Positions 5,226 through 9,621 of a DNA stretch of 9,621 nt are shown one piece after another. Below the pieces are notes generated by a model. That model worked only from the letters and a program-made list of their open reading frames with translations. It did no database searches and was not told where the DNA came from. The stretch is from an uncultured Alphaproteobacteria bacterium (GTDB lineage: Bacteria; Pseudomonadota; Alphaproteobacteria; RF32; CAG-239): contig CALXTH010000076.1 of assembly GCA_944391365.1 (NCBI GenBank), positions 1 through 9,621 of the forward strand, in the 5' to 3' direction. A program made the position numbers and the translations under genes. Position 1 is the stretch's first letter. The number at the start of each line of letters is the position of its first letter.

Positions 5226-8200
5226 TTATTCGCCGGCTTCTTCAATCTTGAATTCAGCCATATGCTCTAACAATTCACGTTTACCTTTCAGATTTTCCTC
5301 GGACTTATGCAGTAAAGTCTCATAGCGTTCCGGATTCGTTTTATTGACAATCTGGAAGCGGACTTCGTTTGACATATAGTCGGACAGCGGGCGGGACGGA
5401 GCCTTGGAATCCAAGGTCAACGGCGCTTTGCCGAGCTTGATGTTGTCCGGATTGTAACGATACAACGGCCAGCTGCCTGTTTCAACGGCCATCTTCTGGT
5501 GCTCCAGACCGTCAGCCAAATTAAAGCCCTGCGCAATACAATGCGAATAAGCAATAATAATGGACGGACCGTCAAAAGCCTCAGCTTCGTTCATGGCTTT
5601 GATAACCTGGGAGTCATTGGCACCCATGGAAACCTGAGCCACATAAACATTGCCGTAAGACATGGCAATCATAGCCAGATCTTTCTTCGGCAGCTCTTTA
5701 CCGGCCGTGGCAAACTTGGCCGAAGCGCCCATCGGCGTCGCCTTGGACTGTTGTCCGCCGGTGTTGGAGTAAACGCCGGTATCAATAACCAGAATATTGA
5801 TGTTTTTGCCGGAAGCAATCGCATGATCCAGACCGCCGAAACCAATATCATAAGCCCAGCCGTCACCGCCGATAATCCAGACTGATTTCTTAATCAGATA
5901 GTCGGCAACTTTGTCCAAATGCTTGGCTTCTGCGTCGTTAAGAGTAGCAAGCTTGGCACGCAATTCGGCAACATAACTGCGCTGAGCGTCAATTTCGGCA
6001 TCGGTTGACTGCGGATTGGTATTAATTTTTTCAACCAAAGCCGCGCCGATTTTGTCTTTCAGGCTGCTCAGCAAAGATTCGGCAACGTTTTTCTGCTGAT
6101 CAATAGAAAATCTCATTCCCAGACCAAACTCGGCATTGTCCTCAAACAAGGAGTTTGCCCAAGCCGGGCCATGACCTTTTTCATCTTTGGCATAAGGCGT
6201 TGTCGGCAGGTTACCAGAATAAATTGAAGAACATCCGGTTGCATTGGCCACAACCATTCTGTCGCCAAACAACTGAGTCAGCAGTTTAATATACGGCGTT
6301 TCACCACAGCCGGCACAAGCCCCGGAGAATTCAAACAACGGCTGAATCATCTGAGTTGTCTTCGGCAGATTCTTCGCAACCTCGGTACGTTTGACATACG
6401 GCAGGGTCTCAAAGAACTTCCAGCACTCTTTCTGTTCATCCAGATGGCTTTCAATATGATCCATATTAATAGCCTTCTTGGCCGGATCAGCTTTGTTTTT
6501 AGCCGGGCAGGCGCTGACGCAGATTCCGCAGCCGGTGCAGTCTTCCGGAGACATCTGCCAGATAAAGTTTTTGCCGGCAAATTCTTTTCCTTTATACGGA
6601 GCAGATTTAAAGCCTTTCGGAGCATTCTTCAGCTCTTCTTCGGAAGCAACCTTCATCCGGATAACCCCGTGCGGGCAAACAATTGAACATTTGCCGCACT
6701 GCAGACATGTCGCCGGATCCCAGACAGGAATCTCAGTTGCGATACAACGTTTTTCATACTGGGTTGTTCCCGTCGGCCAGGTGCCGTCAACAACATCGTT
6801 AAAAGCAGAAACCGGCAGTTTATCGCCACGGTCGGCAATCAGTTCTGCGGTCAGCTTCTTGACAAACTCGGGCGCGTCGGCCGGAACCGGAGGCAACATC
6901 CGCAAAGCGGAATCCGCTGTCGCCGGAACATCAATCTTGGTCAGATGTTCCAAAGTCGCATCAACGGCGGCAAAGTTTTTCTGAACAATGGCATCGCCTT
7001 TCTTGCTGTAAGTTTTTTTGATGGCGTTTTTAATCTGAGCGATTGCTTCATCTTTCGGCAGAATATTTGAAATTGCAAAGAAACAGGTCTGCATGATGGT
7101 ATTAATCCGCTGACCCATGCCGGTTTTACGGGCGACATCAACAGCATTGATTGAATAGAAATTGATTTTCTTGTCAATAATCTGCTGTTGAACCTCACGC
7201 GGCAAATGATTCCAAACATCCTGTCCCTCATACGGAGCATTCAGCAGGAAAGTTGCACCCGGTTTGGCAATTTTCAGAATATCAACTTTGCTCATAAACG
7301 GAAATTGGTGGCAGGCCACAAAATCGGCTTTGTTAATGAGATAAGCCGCCTTAATCGGATTATCCGAAAAACGCAAATGCGAAGTTGTCATGGAACCGGA
7401 TTTACGGGAGTCATAAACAAAATAACCCTGACCGTATTTTCCGGCGTCTTCGGCAATAATTTTGATGGAATTTTTGTTGGCGCCGACCGTACCGTCCGCA
7501 CCCAAACCGAAGAACACGGCACGAACAACATCTTTGCCTTCGGTATCAATATCGTCATTAAACGCCAAAGACTTGTGGGTCACATCATCATCAATACCGA
7601 CAGAAAAACCATTCAGCGGTTTTGCTGCGGCACCGTTGTCATAAACAGCCTTAACCATACCCGGCGTAAATTCTTTTGAGGACAAACCATAACGGCCGCC
7701 GACGATTCTCGGCATAGACGCAATTTCACCGTTGGCAAAAGCCTGAGTCAAAGTCGCAACAACATCCAGATATAACGGCTCGCCGATGGAACCGGATTCT
7801 TTTGTCCGGTCCAAAACGCTGATTGTTTTGACCGAAGCCGGCAGAGCTTTCAGGAAAGACTTGGTCGGGAACGGACGATACAGATGAACTTTGACCACGC
7901 CGACTTTATAGCCGTTATTGTTGAGATATTCAATGGTTTCCTCAACCGTTTCCGCGCCGGATCCCATAATAACAATAACCTGCTCGGCATCTTTCGGACC
8001 GACATAATCAACCACATGGTATTGGCGGCCGCTGATTTTTGCAAACTTATCCATTTCTTCCTGAACAATGCCTTCAACTGCGTCATAATATTTATTGGCG
8101 GCTTCGCGTCCCTGGAAGAAAACATCCGGATTCTGAGCTGTTCCGCGGACAACCGGTGCTTCCGGCCGCAGAGCATGCTCAGCGGCAAAATTGGTGTTGA

Positions 8201-8795
8201 CCCCGTCAAGCATGGCTCTCAAATCGTCATCGGACAAAAGTTTGATTTTCTTGATTTCATGAGAAGTGCGGAACCCGTCAAAGAAATGCATAAACGGCAC
8301 GCGGGAACGCAGCGTTGATGTCTGGGCAATTGCCGCAAAATCATGAACCTCCTGAACGGAGTTCGAGCACAGCATTGCAAAACCGGTCTGACGGCAGGAC
8401 ATAACGTCTGAATGGTCGCCGAAAATGGACAAGGCGTGATAAGCCAGAGAACGAGCCGCCACATGCATAACAAAAGGCATCAGCTCACCGGCAATTTTGT
8501 ACATGTTCGGAATCATCAGAAGCAACCCCTGAGAGGCGGTAAAGGTCGTGGTCAGAGACCCGGCCTGCAAAGACCCGTGACAGGCACCGGCAGCACCGGC
8601 TTCCGACTGCATTTCCTGAACTTCCGGCACCACGCCCCAGAGGTTTTTCTGTTTGGCGGCAGACCACGCATCCGCCCATTCACCCATCGGAGACGACGGG
8701 GTAATCGGGTAAATAACGCAGACTTCGTTCATGCGGTGAGCAACCGAAGCCGCGGCCTCGTTGCCATCCATCATTTTCATCTTAGCTTCAGACAT
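5226..8795 (-). CDS. nifJ: Pyruvate:ferredoxin (flavodoxin) oxidoreductase, single-chain form
   Basis: This cytosolic enzyme oxidises pyruvate with CoA to acetyl-CoA and CO2, passing electrons to ferredoxin or flavodoxin. The 1189 residues match the single-chain family. The N-terminal domain has YPITPSSP (29-36), T32, E65 and R115 for substrate and thiamine diphosphate. A transketolase-C-like domain, the gamma/EKR region and a ferredoxin domain follow, with C697/C700/C703/C707 and C753/C756/C759/C763 for two 4Fe-4S clusters. The C-terminal part carries ligands C827, C830, C855 and C1086 of the third cluster, GDGW (977-980) and N1011 in the diphosphate-binding site. Spacings of the C-terminal ligands agree with what I recall of the Desulfovibrio africanus enzyme (offset 15). 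AAGGA at 8806-8810, ten bases before the ATG, supports the start. It appears monocistronic. The alternative symbol is por. No key residue is missing. Confidence 0.97.
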   Translation of the reverse strand: MSEAKMKMMDGNEAAASVAHRMNEVCVIYPITPSSPMGEWADAWSAAKQKNLWGVVPEVQEMQSEAGAAGACHGSLQAGSLTTTFTASQGLLLMIPNMYKIAGELMPFVMHVAARSLAYHALSIFGDHSDVMSCRQTGFAMLCSNSVQEVHDFAAIAQTSTLRSRVPFMHFFDGFRTSHEIKKIKLLSDDDLRAMLDGVNTNFAAEHALRPEAPVVRGTAQNPDVFFQGREAANKYYDAVEGIVQEEMDKFAKISGRQYHVVDYVGPKDAEQVIVIMGSGAETVEETIEYLNNNGYKVGVVKVHLYRPFPTKSFLKALPASVKTISVLDRTKESGSIGEPLYLDVVATLTQAFANGEIASMPRIVGGRYGLSSKEFTPGMVKAVYDNGAAAKPLNGFSVGIDDDVTHKSLAFNDDIDTEGKDVVRAVFFGLGADGTVGANKNSIKIIAEDAGKYGQGYFVYDSRKSGSMTTSHLRFSDNPIKAAYLINKADFVACHQFPFMSKVDILKIAKPGATFLLNAPYEGQDVWNHLPREVQQQIIDKKINFYSINAVDVARKTGMGQRINTIMQTCFFAISNILPKDEAIAQIKNAIKKTYSKKGDAIVQKNFAAVDATLEHLTKIDVPATADSALRMLPPVPADAPEFVKKLTAELIADRGDKLPVSAFNDVVDGTWPTGTTQYEKRCIATEIPVWDPATCLQCGKCSIVCPHGVIRMKVASEEELKNAPKGFKSAPYKGKEFAGKNFIWQMSPEDCTGCGICVSACPAKNKADPAKKAINMDHIESHLDEQKECWKFFETLPYVKRTEVAKNLPKTTQMIQPLFEFSGACAGCGETPYIKLLTQLFGDRMVVANATGCSSIYSGNLPTTPYAKDEKGHGPAWANSLFEDNAEFGLGMRFSIDQQKNVAESLLSSLKDKIGAALVEKINTNPQSTDAEIDAQRSYVAELRAKLATLNDAEAKHLDKVADYLIKKSVWIIGGDGWAYDIGFGGLDHAIASGKNINILVIDTGVYSNTGGQQSKATPMGASAKFATAGKELPKKDLAMIAMSYGNVYVAQVSMGANDSQVIKAMNEAEAFDGPSIIIAYSHCIAQGFNLADGLEHQKMAVETGSWPLYRYNPDNIKLGKAPLTLDSKAPSRPLSDYMSNEVRFQIVNKTNPERYETLLHKSEENLKGKRELLEHMAEFKIEEAGE

Positions 8796-8839
8796 TATGT
8801 TATTTTCCTTAAAGTTAGTTAATAAAATAAAGCTTCTCG

Positions 8840-8894
8840 AAAAAAAAAAAAAAACACCCCCGTCATAGAGCCGTAGATTCTCTATGCGCGTGTT
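8840..8894 (-). terminator. Terminator-like hairpin with 15-base U-run in the nifJ leader
   Basis: On the + strand an A15 tract (8840-8854) is followed by CATAGAG (8864-8870), a 9-base loop and CTCTATG (8880-8886), with outer arms AACAC (8853-8857) and GTGTT (8890-8894). Read on the minus strand, towards nifJ, this is a two-part stem ending in 15 T, the form of an intrinsic terminator. It lies 45-99 bases before the nifJ start. It might be an attenuator, the end of a short RNA, or the end of an upstream transcript. No minus-strand gene lies directly to the right, so the last reading has no visible source. Confidence 0.5.
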
Positions 8895-9009
8895 TATATC
8901 ATCAAAAGATTCAAAAATCTATCAAAAAAAGCACATCAGAGGGCAAAAAAATTCTATATCGGAAAATCATCCGGAATTTTTTACGAAAAATAAAACATAA
9001 AGAAAGGTC

Positions 9010-9038
9010 TTGACAAAAATGCCAAAAGATATACATTT
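9010..9038 (+). promoter_or_regulatory. Weak candidate promoter of the 104-aa gene
   Basis: A perfect -35 TTGACA (9010-9015) is followed after 17 bases by ACATTT (9033-9038), a poor -10. Other A+T-rich hexamers nearby are badly spaced. The assignment rests mainly on the -35 and on the gene starting about 40 bases downstream. Confidence 0.35.
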
Positions 9039-9079
9039 CCTCTGATACTTTATTATTAATTTCATAAAATATTTTTATC

Positions 9080-9394
9080 ATGAAAAAAATGGAAAATGAG
9101 GCACATCGCCCGTATGTTGATTGTTATCTGGCCGCTTCGGAGTCTCCGAAAGAAAACCTGCTCGGCTGGTGGAAAAGTTTGACGCGTTATGGTGAATTTC
9201 TTGACCGCCCCTGTATGATGATTGGTTTGCGGAAACTGACTTCGGCACAAATTGAAGAGTTGGAAAATTACAACCGGCGCCTGATAAGGCTGCATGACGA
9301 AAAACGCTTTTTTGACGCTTCGTTTGTTGCGGCCCGCCGTCAGGAACTTGAAATAATCCGCCAGTTCAAACAGTCATTGCATGTGTCGCGCTGA
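9080..9394 (+). CDS. Hypothetical protein, 104 aa, charged and helical
   Basis: I do not recognise this product. It is short and soluble, with no signal peptide or span. The N-terminal half has aromatic residues (GWWKSL, RYGEF) and two Cys (C15, C45). Residues 54-101 are strongly charged and probably one or two amphipathic helices (SAQIEELENYNRRLIRLHDEK onward). The ATG at 9080 has no Shine-Dalgarno; the in-frame ATG at 9089 is an alternative start, preceded only by an A-run. It is divergent from nifJ and followed by its own terminator, so it is a single-gene unit. Base composition matches neighbouring genes, and the promoter and terminator bracket supports it being real. No function can be assigned. 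Confidence 0.7.
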   Translation: MKKMENEAHRPYVDCYLAASESPKENLLGWWKSLTRYGEFLDRPCMMIGLRKLTSAQIEELENYNRRLIRLHDEKRFFDASFVAARRQELEIIRQFKQSLHVSR

Positions 9395-9407
9395 GTTCTT
9401 TTTTTAT

Positions 9408-9441
9408 GGGTTCGAGGTTATCCCCTCGAACCTGTTTTTTT
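9408..9441 (+). terminator. Rho-independent terminator after the 104-aa gene
   Basis: GGTTCGAGG (9409-9417) pairs perfectly with CCTCGAACC (9424-9432) around a 6-base loop TTATCC, followed by TG and seven T. It starts about 14 bases after the stop. Confidence 0.88.
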
Positions 9442-9453
9442 ATCCGAATTTTC

Positions 9454-9482
9454 TTGATGTTTTTTCTTTTCCTGCTTACAAT
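9454..9482 (+). promoter_or_regulatory. Sigma70-type promoter of the partial secreted-protein gene
   Basis: TTGATG (9454-9459) and TACAAT (9477-9482) are separated by exactly 17 bases, placing the transcript start near 9489, some 30 bases before the ATG. It lies just after the preceding terminator, so the last gene begins a new transcription unit. Confidence 0.7.
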
Positions 9483-9518
9483 CAATCCGTCTCAACAAAA
9501 CATTTTAAGGAGCATAAA

Positions 9519-9621
9519 ATGAAAAATTTGTTTGCCGTGGCGGCTTTTTCTGTTTCGACCTTGTTGGCTCTTAATGCCTCGGCTGAAATTGACATTGTTT
9601 CCGGAGCGCAGAAGCTTCAGG
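9519..9621 (+). CDS. Exported protein, N-terminal fragment cut by window end
   Basis: Only the first 34 codons are present. The product begins MKNLF and continues with a hydrophobic core (VAAFSVSTLLAL) to a signal-peptidase I site NASA before EIDIV, about residue 22, so it is sent to the periplasm or beyond. AAGGAG at 9507-9512 lies six bases before the ATG and a good promoter lies upstream, so the start is reliable. The mature part (EIDIVSGAQKLQ) is too short to assign; a TolB-like N-terminus crossed my mind but cannot be supported from 12 residues. Confidence 0.8.
   Translation, partial: MKNLFAVAAFSVSTLLALNASAEIDIVSGAQKLQ

Larger units (their letters stand above)
8796..9079. other. Divergent intergenic region between nifJ and the 104-aa gene
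   Basis: This 284-base spacer has no gene I can support. It holds the nifJ Shine-Dalgarno (8806-8810), the A15 tract and hairpin (8840-8894), and A+T-rich DNA with several ATCAAAA strings between 8899 and 8929. A minus-strand TATAAA (complement of 8893-8898) could be a -10 for nifJ, but no convincing -35 lies at the proper distance. A + strand TTGACA lies at 9010. No perfect FNR-type TTGAT-N4-ATCAA site was found. Confidence 0.5.

Noticed and set aside
6478..8822. Several + strand open frames of 130-170 codons antisense to nifJ
   Set aside because: The opposite strand carries a complete enzyme with all catalytic and cluster residues; the antisense frames lack initiation signals and recognisable domains.
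8890..8935. FNR-type site upstream of nifJ suggested by TTGAT and ATCAA half-sites
   Set aside because: Half-sites occur by chance in this A+T-rich spacer; none forms TTGAT-N4-ATCAA with correct spacing.

Overview
The window reads as chromosomal DNA of an anaerobic or fermentative alphaproteobacterium, probably one of the uncultured gut-type lineages. Four things suggest this. There is an 86-bp palindromic repeat of the type scattered through alphaproteobacterial genomes. The response regulator is PhoB-like. There is a full-length oxygen-sensitive pyruvate:ferredoxin oxidoreductase. Very A+T-rich spacers lie between moderately G+C-rich genes. The taxon is inferred from protein and repeat character, not from a marker gene.

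Layout, left to right. Bases 1-256 are an A+T-rich leader. Next come rpe (ribulose-phosphate 3-epimerase, +) and a phoB-type response regulator (+), 55 nt apart, closed by a hairpin terminator. A strong promoter then drives a 625-residue exported protein with 61 cysteines in its mature part, built from repeated 6-Cys modules; the palindromic repeat sits in frame near its N-terminus. A GCAA-loop terminator separates this gene from a convergent hypothetical gene (-). A divergent promoter region follows, then two small + strand genes: a 62-aa Cys-containing protein and a 90-aa single-span membrane protein. Two back-to-back terminators separate these from the large nifJ/por gene (-), which fills bases 5226-8795. 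The 284-nt spacer upstream of nifJ holds an A15 tract joined to a hairpin, which on the minus strand looks like an intrinsic terminator. A 104-aa hypothetical gene (+) with its own terminator follows, and the window ends inside a new secreted-protein gene (+) with a good promoter and signal peptide.

How the genes relate. rpe (pentose phosphate pathway) and nifJ (pyruvate to acetyl-CoA plus reduced ferredoxin) are central carbon genes, but they lie in separate transcription units and nothing ties them functionally. phoB stands without phoR or pst genes. The least explained gene is the cysteine-rich secreted protein: it has a 2 x 159-bp tandem duplication whose eight base differences are all silent, His-containing repeat borders and Ser-rich linkers. 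Four small or hypothetical genes (start codons at 4455 on -, and at 4647, 4853 and 9080 on +) lack a visible Shine-Dalgarno sequence, while the recognised and exported genes all have AAGGA or AGGAG. I saw no tRNA, rRNA, CRISPR array, transposase or integrase.
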